In this document: in pieces, positions 21,806-30,550 of the stretch | How the letters are laid out: each line of letters opens with the position of its first letter | How positions within the stretch are numbered: position 1 is the stretch's first letter | IMG/VR virus record: IMGVR_UViG_3300023174_000175 | Location: 1-61,782 of that record | Origin: a virus | DNA length: 61,782 bases | Strand: one strand, 5' to 3' | Notes under the pieces: model-generated | Told to the model about the DNA's origin: nothing | The model's input: only the letters and a program-made list of their open reading frames with translations | The model's database searches: none | Made by a program: the position numbers and the translations under genes

Positions 21806-23410
21806 TTAGACGACTCGCCACCCATTAGCCTGACCCAATGATACGGGAACAGCAGGAATAACGGCTCGACCCTTTGATGGTTCGTACATCGCTAAAAGGA
21901 TTGCTTCACCACGGTCAGGGGATGTCATGCCACGGCGTTTCATTTCCACCTTGGATTCGATTTGGATGCGTCCAGCAGAATCGGATTTGAATGTTGGGGT
22001 GGATAATTGGGCTAGGGTTGCTCTATCTGTATCAAGGGCAACATCTTGCTCTTTAGCGTCATTAGGTTGTAGCAATAATCGCCCGTTCCACCACATTTCG
22101 GCTCTCTGGTTACGGAACTTATCAGGGTCATTTGCTCGTTCTGAAACATTTACACCAATAATGTTTGCGTTCCACTGTTTTTCGTCACACCACTTTTTGA
22201 GCAATGAAACGACACCCCAGCCCACGCCAATGGTGTCAATTTTTACATGTAATTTGTCTTGAACTCCACGCTCTTCATGGATTGCTAGGCATTCCTCAAT
22301 TTCACGGGCTACAACACCTGCAACATCCACGGCGTTATGGTTTTGAATACCAGAGGATTTGTGGGTGATTTTGACCCTGTAACCGTCCATACGGGCAATT
22401 ACGAACTCGTCACCACCATCAGATGCAACATCCACCCCAAGCCTAATACGGGGCGATTCTAAAGGGTTTTCGTTTTGTGATGCTAAATCAGCCCACATAA
22501 ACGGAATTACCTTGTTGGCAACTGCTCGTGGGAATCTTGCATGCACACGGGCTTCCACGAAAGGGGAATCCTCACCAAATTCACCAACAACATCGTCCAC
22601 CCACCTTTGGTCAACTAGGTGCGTTGCTACGGGATGCGGTGCGATGTGTACAGGACAGGATTGGCACATGCCCGTTTCCTCACCCGTAAAATTAGGTGTG
22701 TCATAAGCCCCAATAGGAATCGTTGTATAGAGGTCGCTATTGCATGCCCGTTCAAACCACGAATCTTCTTGGTCTGTGGGTGGATTACCCAAAAGTAGTA
22801 ATCGGGTATTTCCACCCGTCATGAGGGCTTCTAGGGAGCGACCAACAACCTCACCAATACCACCAGCCTCATCCACGATAATGAGCAAATTGGGCATGTG
22901 GATACCTTGGGCCGCCGACTCATCATAGGGATTGGGGCTGAAACCGTAGGCAACAATGTCGCCATTCACTTTCCATGTTTGGGTCAGCACCTCACCTTTA
23001 AGTTTTGCTTTAGTGGCAGTTTTACGAATGTGAGGCCAGATAATGTTGCGTACCTGACGATGCGTTGGGGCGATAGTAACGCATAGCGTTGTACCCACGG
23101 GATGAGCCGATACCCACCAAGCGGCCAGACGGGCTGAAAGGTGCGATTTTCCAGGCCCATGGCATGCTGGAACTGCTACACGCTGATTATTGATTAGGGC
23201 ATTAGCGATTTCTCGCTGTTTCGACCACATCACCTCACCCAAGCCATCTTGGATAAAACCAACTGGGTCTTTTTCCCATTTAGCCCACGGGTTATCAATT
23301 TCGGCATCCAAAAGGTTTGATAATGCCATGCGTTCATCGGGTTCTAGCCCTGCATAGATTTTCATGCGTTCCTGTGGGTCGGCATTGATTAGACGGTCAA
23401 CTAAACGCAT
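21806..23410 (-). CDS. terL: Terminase large subunit
   Basis: 534 residues. The N-terminal ATPase has Walker A ACHGPGKSHLSA (near 80-91) and Walker B LLIIVDEAGG (near 180). The C-terminal RNase H-like nuclease begins at RLGVDVASDGGDEFVIA (near 320), with a later acidic residue in KIDTIGVGWGV. It powers DNA packaging through the portal and cuts the concatemer. It is separated from the small subunit by 9 bases. Codon use matches its neighbours. Confidence 0.96.
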   Translation of the reverse strand: MRLVDRLINADPQERMKIYAGLEPDERMALSNLLDAEIDNPWAKWEKDPVGFIQDGLGEVMWSKQREIANALINNQRVAVPACHGPGKSHLSARLAAWWVSAHPVGTTLCVTIAPTHRQVRNIIWPHIRKTATKAKLKGEVLTQTWKVNGDIVAYGFSPNPYDESAAQGIHMPNLLIIVDEAGGIGEVVGRSLEALMTGGNTRLLLLGNPPTDQEDSWFERACNSDLYTTIPIGAYDTPNFTGEETGMCQSCPVHIAPHPVATHLVDQRWVDDVVGEFGEDSPFVEARVHARFPRAVANKVIPFMWADLASQNENPLESPRIRLGVDVASDGGDEFVIARMDGYRVKITHKSSGIQNHNAVDVAGVVAREIEECLAIHEERGVQDKLHVKIDTIGVGWGVVSLLKKWCDEKQWNANIIGVNVSERANDPDKFRNQRAEMWWNGRLLLQPNDAKEQDVALDTDRATLAQLSTPTFKSDSAGRIQIESKVEMKRRGMTSPDRGEAILLAMYEPSKGRAVIPAVPVSLGQANGWRVV

Positions 23411-23419
23411 AACCGTAGT

Positions 23420-23944
23420 TTACCCTTCAGATTCTCGCTTGCTTGCTATCTGCATGATTTTGCGTTCCAATTCGTCTGATGCAACATCTATCTTGATTGC
23501 CCCACCATCGGCTCCCGTAACTTCGGTGTGGTCTGTCCGTCCCCACTTTTTTGGGTATGAGCGTTCCAAATACCATGCTGATGCTTGCCATGTTCCCGTA
23601 CTTGCGGCCTGCTGTATTTGCATGACGGCTCGTAATTCGGATTCTGCACGAACCTTTTCTACAGCCACTAAGAATTCTAGAAACACTACCTCGGTTTCAT
23701 CAGGTTTGCTGTCAGGGAATACCTCTAGTCTGTCGCGTTCTTTCTTCCCACGGGCAAGCCAATTGAATAAGGTTGCTTGGCTGATTCCTGCGTAACTGGC
23801 CGCGGTATCTAGATAACATCCTGATTTTAGGGCTTCTAGAATGATTTCTGATTTTTCTAGCGTTAATTTCGTTTTACGACCAACGGCAGGTTTTTTGGCT
23901 GTCGCTTTTTTTGCTGGTGTGACTTTTTTAGGCGTTGCGGTCAT
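23420..23944 (-). CDS. terS: Terminase small subunit
   Basis: 174 residues. A Lys/Ala/Pro-rich N-terminal tail precedes a helix-turn-helix (LEALKSGCYLDTAASYAGISQATLFNWLARGKKERDRL), then an oligomerisation helix (VEKVRAESELRAVMQIQQAA) and YLERSYPKKWGRTDHTEVTG. It recognises the packaging site and loads the large subunit. The first 17 bases overlap the small membrane gene upstream. Confidence 0.93.
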   Translation of the reverse strand: MTATPKKVTPAKKATAKKPAVGRKTKLTLEKSEIILEALKSGCYLDTAASYAGISQATLFNWLARGKKERDRLEVFPDSKPDETEVVFLEFLVAVEKVRAESELRAVMQIQQAASTGTWQASAWYLERSYPKKWGRTDHTEVTGADGGAIKIDVASDELERKIMQIASKRESEG

Positions 23945-24077
23945 GTTTGTGCTTCTTTCGCCTGTTGGTGGTTTTAAGGTCGTCCCATGTCATGAGGAAT
24001 AGGGTGGCAATGAGCAGAAATGCTGTACTCGCTAAAAATACAACTATTGTCCCTGTAATTATTTCGTCAATGCTCAC
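23928..24077 (-). CDS. Small membrane protein, GTG start
   Basis: 49 residues; GTG overlaps the upstream stop (GTGA). One hydrophobic segment (IVVFLASTAFLLIATLFLM) is followed by a basic tail (RRKKHKHDR). It overlaps the start of the small terminase gene by 17 bases, so it may couple expression. Function unknown. Confidence 0.6.
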   Translation of the reverse strand: MSIDEIITGTIVVFLASTAFLLIATLFLMTWDDLKTTNRRKKHKHDRNA

Positions 24078-24319
24078 GATTCCTCCAGTAATTCGATTGT
24101 TGGGCATGGGTAGATGTATTTGTAATGAAAGCCGTTAGTGCCGATGGTGACATTTTGCTCGCTAATCGTCCAGCAATGCTTACATACCGTTAAATCAGCA
24201 AATTTTTGTGGTTTGTGTAATTGACGGATTTTGTCTTTGATTTCGTTTTGTGCTGAAATCCATAATGTTTGTTGCCATTTGTCTAGGCAACTCTTGAAGG
24301 TGAAACGGTGTTTAGTCAT
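24074..24319 (-). CDS. Conserved hypothetical protein (YPCPTI family), copy 2
   Basis: 81 residues with VCKHCWT and an ending YIYPCPTIELL. The neighbouring gene at 24316 has the same layout (C..C then YPCPTI), so the two are tandem paralogues. The Cys arrangement suggests one zinc site. Confidence 0.75.
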   Translation of the reverse strand: MTKHRFTFKSCLDKWQQTLWISAQNEIKDKIRQLHKPQKFADLTVCKHCWTISEQNVTIGTNGFHYKYIYPCPTIELLEES

Positions 24320-24561
24320 TCTTGCTCACCGTCTAACGCTTTGATTGTTGGACATGGATAAGGGGTCAGGTATTCTTCCATTCCTTGCTCTACCGAACAT
24401 TCCAAACACCAAATTGTCACACCATGAAGCACACTGTCTTTTACATAATGCTGATTGGTGTCTTCGTATGGTTTGTGCAATTCTCGAACTCGTTGAATGG
24501 CTGATTCTGCAATTTTTAAGCGTTCTAGGGCTTTACGCACATACTCGGTAGTAAATCTCAT
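24316..24561 (-). CDS. Conserved hypothetical protein (YPCPTI family), copy 1
   Basis: 81 residues from the MRFTTEYVRKAL Met, whose ATG overlaps the ParB gene stop (ATGA); longer in-frame starts upstream overlap ParB by over 200 bases and are rejected. It contains WCLECSVEQ and TPYPCPTIKAL. A helical N-terminus with LHKPYED is shared loosely with copy 2 (LHKPQK). Confidence 0.75.
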   Translation of the reverse strand: MRFTTEYVRKALERLKIAESAIQRVRELHKPYEDTNQHYVKDSVLHGVTIWCLECSVEQGMEEYLTPYPCPTIKALDGEQE

Positions 24562-25745
24562 GAATAAATTATGCCCTGCTCTGGTATTTGTAAGCGGTAA
24601 CTGATGTCTTCGTGTGTTAATCCTGCACACCATCTGTTTATGTCTGCTTTGGGCATACGGAATGCGAATGAGCCAACTTTGCATGTCACTTTCCCTGTGG
24701 TGTCGGGTGCTGGGTTTGGTGCCCCTCCACCTAATAATTCGGCTACATCGGCTGGTTCGTATCCTGTGCCTTTCCAATCGGGTAGGGAACTGATTAGGAG
24801 CCGTAATGCTTCCCTGTCGTATGTTCCGTGGTCGCTGGTGCGGTTATCTACTAAAACTATGCGTGAGGCTTCATCGTCTGTGCATTGAATGTAGGTGACA
24901 GCGATTTGTTTCCAGCCGAGGGCTTTGACGGCTTGGTAGGTGTGGTTTCCTGCGAGGATTGTTCCGTCTGTTCGGGCTACGATGGGTCGGTATTGTCCGA
25001 GTTCTTGGAGGGATTGGGCGATTGCTCCGATGTCCCCTTCTCGTGGGTTTTGTGGGTATGGGCGTAGGGTGTCTATGTCTGCGAGGACTGCTTCGACTCG
25101 TTCTGGTGGGCTTAGTAATGTCGCTGGGTCGTTGTACATTGGCATCGGTGGTGTGGGTAATTGGAGCCATTCCTTGATTGTGGCTATGACTCTTGGGCGT
25201 TTCTGGTCTGAGTCTGCCAGTATTGCCTCTTCCCACGCTTCGTAGATTTGTGCATCTAGAGTCCCCCTGAACTTACCTAACACAAGTTGGTATTCGTCAT
25301 CTTGTGCTTCACGCATTGGTTTGTCATCTGGAGTGAATGGGCTGTTTAGGAGTTCGCTGAGATTAGCAAGGTCATCATCTGTGAATCCTGTCCCTGCAAG
25401 GTCGGGGAGTTCACTAAGCATGCCAAAAAGTGCGTCTTCATTGTATGAACTCAAGTCGGAGGTGCGATTGTCTGCAATCATGATTTTCTTGGCTGTGGTT
25501 TCATCTACATCTACCCACACGACAGCGATTTGAGTCCACCGTAGTTTCTTAACTGCTTTGTATGTGTGATTACCTGCGAGTATGCAGTTATCACGCTTGT
25601 TCACCACTATGGGCTTGTATTGCCCGTGTTTGTCTAGGGACTCAGCAATCTTGTCAATGTCACCGCGTCTAGCGTTTTGTGGATGGGGCGTGATTGAGTT
25701 CACTGGCACTGTTTCAGTTTCAGTGATTCTAATGTTGTTGCCCAT
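24558..25745 (-). CDS. Tandem ParB/Srx-domain protein
   Basis: 395 residues with two complete ParB-like domains. The first has HPQNARRGDIDKIAESL, GQYKPIVVN and ILAGNHTYKAVKKL (near 10-75). The second has YPQNPREGDIGAIAQSL, GQYRPIVAR and ILAGNHTYQAVKAL (near 230-290). Each is followed by ADNRTSD/VDNRTSD and a short helical tail. Such domains bind CTP or act as nucleases, and in phages often accompany DNA modification or replication genes. Tandem duplication within one chain suggests intramolecular pairing. No helix-turn-helix of the chromosomal ParB type is seen. Confidence 0.9.
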   Translation of the reverse strand: MGNNIRITETETVPVNSITPHPQNARRGDIDKIAESLDKHGQYKPIVVNKRDNCILAGNHTYKAVKKLRWTQIAVVWVDVDETTAKKIMIADNRTSDLSSYNEDALFGMLSELPDLAGTGFTDDDLANLSELLNSPFTPDDKPMREAQDDEYQLVLGKFRGTLDAQIYEAWEEAILADSDQKRPRVIATIKEWLQLPTPPMPMYNDPATLLSPPERVEAVLADIDTLRPYPQNPREGDIGAIAQSLQELGQYRPIVARTDGTILAGNHTYQAVKALGWKQIAVTYIQCTDDEASRIVLVDNRTSDHGTYDREALRLLISSLPDWKGTGYEPADVAELLGGGAPNPAPDTTGKVTCKVGSFAFRMPKADINRWCAGLTHEDISYRLQIPEQGIIYS

Positions 25746-25747
25746 GT

Positions 25748-25954
25748 TTACTCCAAGTTTTTGAGTGCGTATGACGCTCTGATTAGACTTTCAGCATCTG
25801 ATTCTCGCCCTTCAGCAATTTCTAGGGTTGCACGAACTTCTAGCCAATGTGCAAACCATTGAGTTGCTACTTGTGCGACTGCTTCGTCCGTGTGGCTGGT
25901 TTCCTCATTGCAAGCAAGTGCTTTAATTAGGCTTTGAGTTGCTGTGTTGGTCAT
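25748..25954 (-). CDS. Small helical hypothetical protein
   Basis: 68 residues, helical and acidic, with no Gly-rich or catalytic motif. It lies two bases before the ParB gene. Unassigned. Confidence 0.7.
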   Translation of the reverse strand: MTNTATQSLIKALACNEETSHTDEAVAQVATQWFAHWLEVRATLEIAEGRESDAESLIRASYALKNLE

Positions 25955-25967
25955 TTCTTATCCCCTC

Positions 25968-26246
25968 TCAAGGATTTAGTGGTGGTCTTCCAACTCTGGC
26001 TTTACCGTGTTCATCTCGCGGAATTTCGTCTTTGATGATTTTGTAAATGTTTTGGTAAGTGGTGCCCATGTACTCAGACATGGTTTTGTAGGTAATGTTT
26101 TTTTCTTTCAGTTTGAGAATGAGTTCTTTACGCCGTTTCATAAGTTTTTCAACTTGGTCGTGGTGTTCTTTCATCATTCCCGACACCAACCTGAGTTCTT
26201 CAAGTTGGCGTTCAGTTTCTTTACCTGCTGGTCGTATGAATGCCAT
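25968..26246 (-). CDS. Helix-turn-helix protein with coiled coil
   Basis: 92 residues. Residues 8-50 form a charged coiled coil (EELRLVSGMMKEHHDQVEKLMKRRKELILKL), then NITYKTMSEYMGTTYQNIYKIIKDE reads as a helix-turn-helix with an ARVGRPPLNP AT-hook-like tail. Likely a small DNA-binding regulator of the replication block. Confidence 0.78.
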   Translation of the reverse strand: MAFIRPAGKETERQLEELRLVSGMMKEHHDQVEKLMKRRKELILKLKEKNITYKTMSEYMGTTYQNIYKIIKDEIPRDEHGKARVGRPPLNP

Positions 26247-26629
26247 TACGAGGTTCCTGTTCCTTTTATGTGTAGTGTTAATCCGTTTTTTGCTCTTGTT
26301 GGTTGCATGAATGTGATTGAAGTTAAAAACTTTGGGGAATCGTCTTCCATCACTCCTGCATCTACGAGTCCATCAATGGCCGCTTTGCTTGCTGGGTTGC
26401 ATGCTCCGACATCTTGAAGTCGTCCTTTTTCTTGCTGTACCTCAACTGTGATTTGTACATCTGTGAGTTGGGGTATTTTTTGCTGTTTGGCTAGGTAGAA
26501 AAAAGCAGTTCGCCATGTTTTGACATTGCTTGCCCGTTCCCACCTATTTCCTGCTCTTTCTGCATTCGTTGTCCATGGTTTTTGAGCAAAATGGAGCGTG
26601 AACTCGTGGGTGTGAGTTTGGCTACACAT
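26246..26629 (-). CDS. RusA-like Holliday junction resolvase
   Basis: 127 residues. Resembles RusA-type resolvases: FTLHFAQKPWTTNAER, then GRLQDVGACNPASKAAIDGLVDAGVMEDDSP with two acidic clusters expected to bind magnesium. It resolves branched DNA before packaging and fits with the ERF, Gam and HNH genes alongside. Its start overlaps nothing upstream; it ends on the first base of the next gene. Confidence 0.85.
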   Translation of the reverse strand: MCSQTHTHEFTLHFAQKPWTTNAERAGNRWERASNVKTWRTAFFYLAKQQKIPQLTDVQITVEVQQEKGRLQDVGACNPASKAAIDGLVDAGVMEDDSPKFLTSITFMQPTRAKNGLTLHIKGTGTS

Positions 26630-26659
26630 AAACCGTAGTTTAACAACTCTAGTTGTGTA

Positions 26660-27046
26660 TTACAAGTCATTCTGTGTCCCATTTTCTGTAGTTTCTACCC
26701 ATAACAATTTGGTTCCATCGTTTAAAATGGTAAAAATTTGCCCCTCTTTGTTTTTGAAAGGTATGAGTTCAGGGTTTTGTCCTCGTTTTACGAGCAATCC
26801 GAGTTCTGTAGCCTCTTCGCGGTTGGACTCAACCCATCCGTGGCATCCTGTGGTTCCTGAGCCACATAACACCAACAGATTGGCTGGCTGATTGATTTCT
26901 TTGACTCTGGTTCCACCCATTCCCCGTGGTGTTCGGTGATGGACATTCAATGAATTGTTTTTCCATCCGCAATACTCGCAAGTAAAATACGCTCTTGCTA
27001 AAACTTCACGCCTAGTATCTGGGTGAACTCCTTGTGATTTACTCAT
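26660..27046 (-). CDS. HNH endonuclease
   Basis: 128 residues. CEYCG, then LNVHHRTPRGMGG, LLVLCGSGTTGCHGWVESNR: a zinc-bound HNH beta-beta-alpha nuclease. In related actinophages such genes sit among replication genes or assist terminase. It overlaps the upstream gene by 4 bases. Confidence 0.92.
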   Translation of the reverse strand: MSKSQGVHPDTRREVLARAYFTCEYCGWKNNSLNVHHRTPRGMGGTRVKEINQPANLLVLCGSGTTGCHGWVESNREEATELGLLVKRGQNPELIPFKNKEGQIFTILNDGTKLLWVETTENGTQNDL

Positions 27047-27363
27047 TTTATCCTTCTTAGTTTTGCTAGTGCTTCTTTGAACTCTTCTGTTGGTGGAACA
27101 CCTTGCTGGGTTCTGCGTTCCAAACTTGCTTGTTGTAGGCTCTCATCACGCTTGTAAGCCCTCCACGGGACATTTAGGTGGCTAGGCATGATTCTCTCGT
27201 TGGAAACGCTGTAGTGGCGTTTTAGGGCTTCTACACCGAACTCGAAAGTAAGGTCGCTATCCAAAACGAGTTCCCAAGCGTAAACACGGGCTTCATCCAC
27301 CGAAATTCGGTCATCTATGGACTTAACCATCGTTAGCAATCTGGCGAGGTCTGAACGCTTCAA
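27043..27363 (-). CDS. Conserved replication-region hypothetical protein
   Basis: 106 residues. MKRSDLARLLTMVKSIDDRISVDEARVYAWELVLDSDLTFEFGVEALKRHYSV resembles, from memory, actinophage proteins that follow replisome-organiser genes and have been proposed as helicase loaders. It overlaps the upstream gene by 41 bases in another frame. Confidence 0.75.
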   Translation of the reverse strand: MKRSDLARLLTMVKSIDDRISVDEARVYAWELVLDSDLTFEFGVEALKRHYSVSNERIMPSHLNVPWRAYKRDESLQQASLERRTQQGVPPTEEFKEALAKLRRIK

Positions 27364-28090
27364 TTCCTGCTACCTGTCCTTCCTGTGCTTCAAACTGTTT
27401 GACCAAATTGAGTCCCGTATTGAGATTATCGCTACGGGCACTGGTCGTGGAACTGCGAGTCCCATTAGCGGTTATCCATGCGTAAGAGGAGTCCAGCCGT
27501 GCGTGACCATCGGTTGCACACTTCTTAGCAGATTCTATGAGTCGGGTCGGCTCAACCCCTTGTTCAAGCAAAACACGGGCTTCACGCGACAACTGTCCAA
27601 TCTGACGAGTCAACGGTTTTTCCCCATGCAACTCAACCCAAGTATCCACATAAGCACCTACGACTTCTCTAGCCGTAATTGGTGCATCAACCGCAGGTTG
27701 TAACTCTATAAGTAAGTCTTTTGTATTAGTTCTTTGTATAGTGCCTGATTTACCGATGACTGGAAATCCGTCTTCGGTGTTTTCGGGGTTTGCAAACTCT
27801 GGATGGTCATAAATTGTCCACAGGGTTTCCCAATGCCCTAACTCGTTTTGTGATTTGGAGCGTTTAAGATAACCTGCTTCTTCCATCTCGGTTAAACATT
27901 TGCGAATCGCATCACGACCCTCAACTGCTTCTTTTGCAAGGGAAATTGAGTCCGTTCGCCAATTATCTGGCAATGACAAAATGTAAATTAAGAGTCCACG
28001 GGCACGGTAGGACAAACGGGTGTCTTGAGCGACATCGTTACGAACTACCGTGAACCCTGAATGTGGACGCTGGGCACGGATAATGCTCAT
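27323..28090 (-). CDS. Replisome-organiser-like winged-helix protein
   Basis: 255 residues. An N-terminal winged-helix domain (GFTVVRNDVAQDTRLSYRARGLLIYILSLPDNW, then LTEMEEAGYLKRSKSQ) is followed by a linker and a DnaD-like helical half (VVGAYVDTWVELHGEKP). Such proteins open the origin and recruit host replication factors. The gene itself could contain the origin, which I could not define. Confidence 0.82.
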   Translation of the reverse strand: MSIIRAQRPHSGFTVVRNDVAQDTRLSYRARGLLIYILSLPDNWRTDSISLAKEAVEGRDAIRKCLTEMEEAGYLKRSKSQNELGHWETLWTIYDHPEFANPENTEDGFPVIGKSGTIQRTNTKDLLIELQPAVDAPITAREVVGAYVDTWVELHGEKPLTRQIGQLSREARVLLEQGVEPTRLIESAKKCATDGHARLDSSYAWITANGTRSSTTSARSDNLNTGLNLVKQFEAQEGQVAGIEAFRPRQIANDG

Positions 28091-28098
28091 GACGCTTC

Positions 28099-28713
28099 CT
28101 AACTGGTGAGTTCAGTAAAGCGTTGAGTGTATACCAAGCGTAAAAATTTCTTTTCATCGGCTGTAAAGTTGTACTTACCAACTGTTTGAGCCACGGCTGT
28201 CAGATTCTCGGCTGTGTCTGCTTCCATCAAACCAGCATGAACTGAGTTGTACTCATCCTCTGTGGCTGGCGGTAGAGGCTCTGAACGCTCATACGAAACC
28301 GAGTCTGGGTCTGGTTCATCAGTTGGCAGAGCAAGTGCCTGAAGTAATGCAGTTCGGAACGCAACAGACATAGCCTTCGACATCGCCTTGTCACCTGAGT
28401 CCATGGCTTCAGATACCACCACGGCTTCAATTGCGTCCCCAGCGATGCCTATGAACTTGTAAGACACCTTTAGGATGACATGGCTCATAGGAGTTCTGTT
28501 TTTGCCAACTTCTACGGTGCCGTATTGGTGTTCAAGCACCACAGGAACTACTACGACTTTGTGTTTACGCAATGCTGGAGCAACTGCGTTAACGACTGCA
28601 TCAATGCCACGAAAACTAAATCCTTGTGAGTTGTTGCGGTCTTTTTTGGCTACGGCTTGCACATCTTCCATTACGAAAGCAAGCGATTGTTGAATGGTGG
28701 GGTTCTCAGACAT
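28099..28713 (-). CDS. erf: ERF-family single-strand annealing protein
   Basis: 204 residues from MSENPTIQQSL, whose ATG lies one base after the Gam stop; a longer frame overlapping Gam is rejected because CGGAGTAAA sits just before 28713. The ERF core is clear: GFSFRGIDAVVNAVAPALRKHKVVVVP and AMDSGDKAMSKAMSVAFRTALLQALALPTDEPDPD. It anneals homologous single strands during phage recombination with SSB and Gam. Confidence 0.93.
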   Translation of the reverse strand: MSENPTIQQSLAFVMEDVQAVAKKDRNNSQGFSFRGIDAVVNAVAPALRKHKVVVVPVVLEHQYGTVEVGKNRTPMSHVILKVSYKFIGIAGDAIEAVVVSEAMDSGDKAMSKAMSVAFRTALLQALALPTDEPDPDSVSYERSEPLPPATEDEYNSVHAGLMEADTAENLTAVAQTVGKYNFTADEKKFLRLVYTQRFTELTS

Positions 28714-28714
28714 T

Positions 28715-29257
28715 TTACTCCGATTCGATTGTGATTGAGGTTGCTTCTGGTACAACAGTTACGCCTTGAACGACTTCACCTGTTGCTCGTAGGACGACTT
28801 TATCGCCTACGATGTCAAACAGTTCCTTGAATGTGGAAACTGCTGGTTCTTCTTTTACACGGATGAGTTCATTGGCTTCTGTCGCTTTTGCCCAACCCAA
28901 GAAAACTTCCGCATCATCTACTTTAACTTTTGGTGCTGACACGCGAGATTTAATTACGCCATGAGGCAAGGTAATGGTTTTACGATTGTCTTTTACACGA
29001 ACGCGATAAGCGTAATCGGTCAACAATCCAACAAAATAATTTTCATCTTTTTCCAATTTTTCGTTGGCTTTTTCTAACCATTTGTTTATGCGATTTAACT
29101 CGTGCGAATAAATTTCCGTATTTTCACTTAACTTCATACGAATCGCTGACAACTTACGAATTGCCCAAGTCGCCCCTGAATCGTCCAAAATTTTAAATGC
29201 TTCTTTGAACTCATTTGCGTCTGTTGCTGGGTCTTCAAATTCATGAATGTTTTCCAT
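28715..29257 (-). CDS. gam: Gam-like host-nuclease inhibitor
   Basis: 180 residues. A coiled-coil N-terminal half (NRINKWLEKANEKLEKDENYFVGLLTDYAYRV) and the conserved KTITLPHGVIKSR strand identify the Mu Gam family, which shields DNA ends from host exonucleases. It starts the recombination operon just after the promoter element at 29259-29306. Confidence 0.9.
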   Translation of the reverse strand: MENIHEFEDPATDANEFKEAFKILDDSGATWAIRKLSAIRMKLSENTEIYSHELNRINKWLEKANEKLEKDENYFVGLLTDYAYRVRVKDNRKTITLPHGVIKSRVSAPKVKVDDAEVFLGWAKATEANELIRVKEEPAVSTFKELFDIVGDKVVLRATGEVVQGVTVVPEATSITIESE

Positions 29258-29258
29258 G

Positions 29259-29306
29259 ATTAACTCCTTACTTTGTACCCATAATACACCTAGGGTTTAG
29301 AAAGTC
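29259..29306 (-). promoter_or_regulatory. Promoter element of the recombination operon
   Basis: Diverged copy: TTTCTAAACC, TGTATTATGG as extended -10, and AAGGAGTTAATC before the Gam ATG at 29257. It keeps CTAAACC and the TGTnTTA spacing. Confidence 0.55.
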
Positions 29307-29414
29307 AAAACACGGCTTGAATCGTCAGTAAAAAGTGGCAAAGATAAACGGAGCAAGACTTTTATGTTTACTTGCGAGAGCGACTGGTAAGGGGTTCCCA
29401 GTTGCTCGGCTGGG

Positions 29415-29444
29415 ACTGGAGTGTTTTTCCCTTTTCACTCCAGT
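29415..29444. terminator. Hairpin terminator after the tail operon
   Basis: ACTGGAGTG and CACTCCAGT form a 9-bp stem around an A/T-rich loop downstream of the membrane protein gene at 29451. The rest of the 29307-29414 gap shows no gene. Confidence 0.65.
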
Positions 29445-29450
29445 TTCAGT

Positions 29451-29741
29451 CTATTTACGGTTAGTTAAAAGAGCCTGAAGCAGTTCACGAATAATCGTGA
29501 TTTCCCCTGAAATTTCGCTATTTATACGCTCATTTGAGTTCACTTTGTCCATCAAACTGGAACCACCATTGGGCCATAATTGGTGTTCAACTCTACCCAT
29601 ACGCTCGGACACAGTACGCCCATCCCTGTCCAAACCTATTGAAGCATCTATGCGTTTAGTCAACTTGTAGATTTTTACAATGCCACCAAGGATTACAATT
29701 AAAGAGCAAGTTACCGCTAAATAAGTTTGCCACTGCATCAT
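29451..29741 (-). CDS. Membrane-anchored coiled-coil protein (second holin-like candidate)
   Basis: 96 residues: one N-terminal membrane segment (YLAVTCSLIVILGGIVKIY), then a basic patch and coiled coil (SERMGRVEHQLWPNGGSSLMDKVNSNERINSEISGEITIIRELL). This layout matches the DUF2746-like membrane proteins of actinophages, sometimes called second holins. It ends the tail operon. Confidence 0.75.
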   Translation of the reverse strand: MMQWQTYLAVTCSLIVILGGIVKIYKLTKRIDASIGLDRDGRTVSERMGRVEHQLWPNGGSSLMDKVNSNERINSEISGEITIIRELLQALLTNRK

Positions 29742-29795
29742 TCGTCTACTCCACTAAGTTTGTTTAGGCATTAAACTCAGTTTACATAAAAAATG

Positions 29796-30548
29796 TTACG
29801 GAGTTTCGTAGACATAAGTAAAAGTTAAACGAGAACCCGATGCCCACCACGATGTTGCAGGGACTGTTGAAGTCACACCGCTTATAGATGCGTATGTAGA
29901 AGCAGTATTTTGTGCATACAAACGAATTGTTGTATCGGTGTCCTGCATAGCCACACCAGTAAAATAAGTCGCACCGTTGTAAAGAATGACTCCACCTTGG
30001 GCACCACGAAAATTGGCACTTGAAGATGAAATGGGCAAACTTATGGTGAAAATGTCAGAACTACCAGTGGCAGTGGCTCCAGTTCCAGCCAATAAATTAA
30101 ATTTACAAATTACAGTTTTGCCAATTTGTACCCATTTGTGATTTTTTGTAGGGTCTGAACCTTCATCAAAGTTAGTTAACTCTGGAGTCCAAATTTGCCA
30201 AGCATCTAAAAACGATTCTGTATCAAAACGCTGTTGACCAATAGCCAAATAGTCTGTGCCAATTTGCAATAACCAAACTGCACCACCAACAACAGGCTCA
30301 AAATTATTCAACATTTTTATGGGACTAATAGCAGTGGTAGAACCACCAATAAAAACGCTTAAAGTTCCGTAAGTTGAATTAAAAGATTCAATTTTGCCTA
30401 AAACACAATTAAAATTTGAAACTGAATTTTGAAAAGTGTCAACAAAACTATCAAACATTCCCGTTGGAAACTCAACACCTAAACTCATTGAATAATCAAC
30501 ATTGGCATTTATAGAATTGCCAGCCTTCTGTGGAGTCAAATTATCCAT
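29796..30548 (-). CDS. Tail tip / fibre-like protein
   Basis: 250 residues. The first ~90 residues (SNFNCVLGKIESFNSTYGTLSVFIGGSTTAISPIKMLNNFEPVVGGAVWLLQIGTDYLAIGQ) resemble an OB-fold hub segment found in baseplate or tip proteins. The C-terminal half is a beta-sandwich (WVQIGKTVICKFNLLAG, ITSTVPATSWWASGSRLTFTYVY) likely to bind receptor or to decorate the tip. Confidence 0.78.
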   Translation of the reverse strand: MDNLTPQKAGNSINANVDYSMSLGVEFPTGMFDSFVDTFQNSVSNFNCVLGKIESFNSTYGTLSVFIGGSTTAISPIKMLNNFEPVVGGAVWLLQIGTDYLAIGQQRFDTESFLDAWQIWTPELTNFDEGSDPTKNHKWVQIGKTVICKFNLLAGTGATATGSSDIFTISLPISSSSANFRGAQGGVILYNGATYFTGVAMQDTDTTIRLYAQNTASTYASISGVTSTVPATSWWASGSRLTFTYVYETP

Positions 30549-30550
30549 TT

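Noticed and set aside
24316-24777. 153-residue version of the YPCPTI protein
   Set aside because: Its first 72 residues would overlap ParB in another frame and are low-complexity Arg/His; the ATG at 24561 coupled to the ParB stop is better.
24871-25236. Overlapping minus-strand frame rich in Arg/Pro/Thr inside the ParB gene
   Set aside because: Low-complexity composition typical of a shifted frame, no start signal.
29307-29414. Possible tRNA or small RNA gene in the gap after the tail operon
   Set aside because: No cloverleaf or T-arm consensus could be drawn; only the terminator stem is supported.
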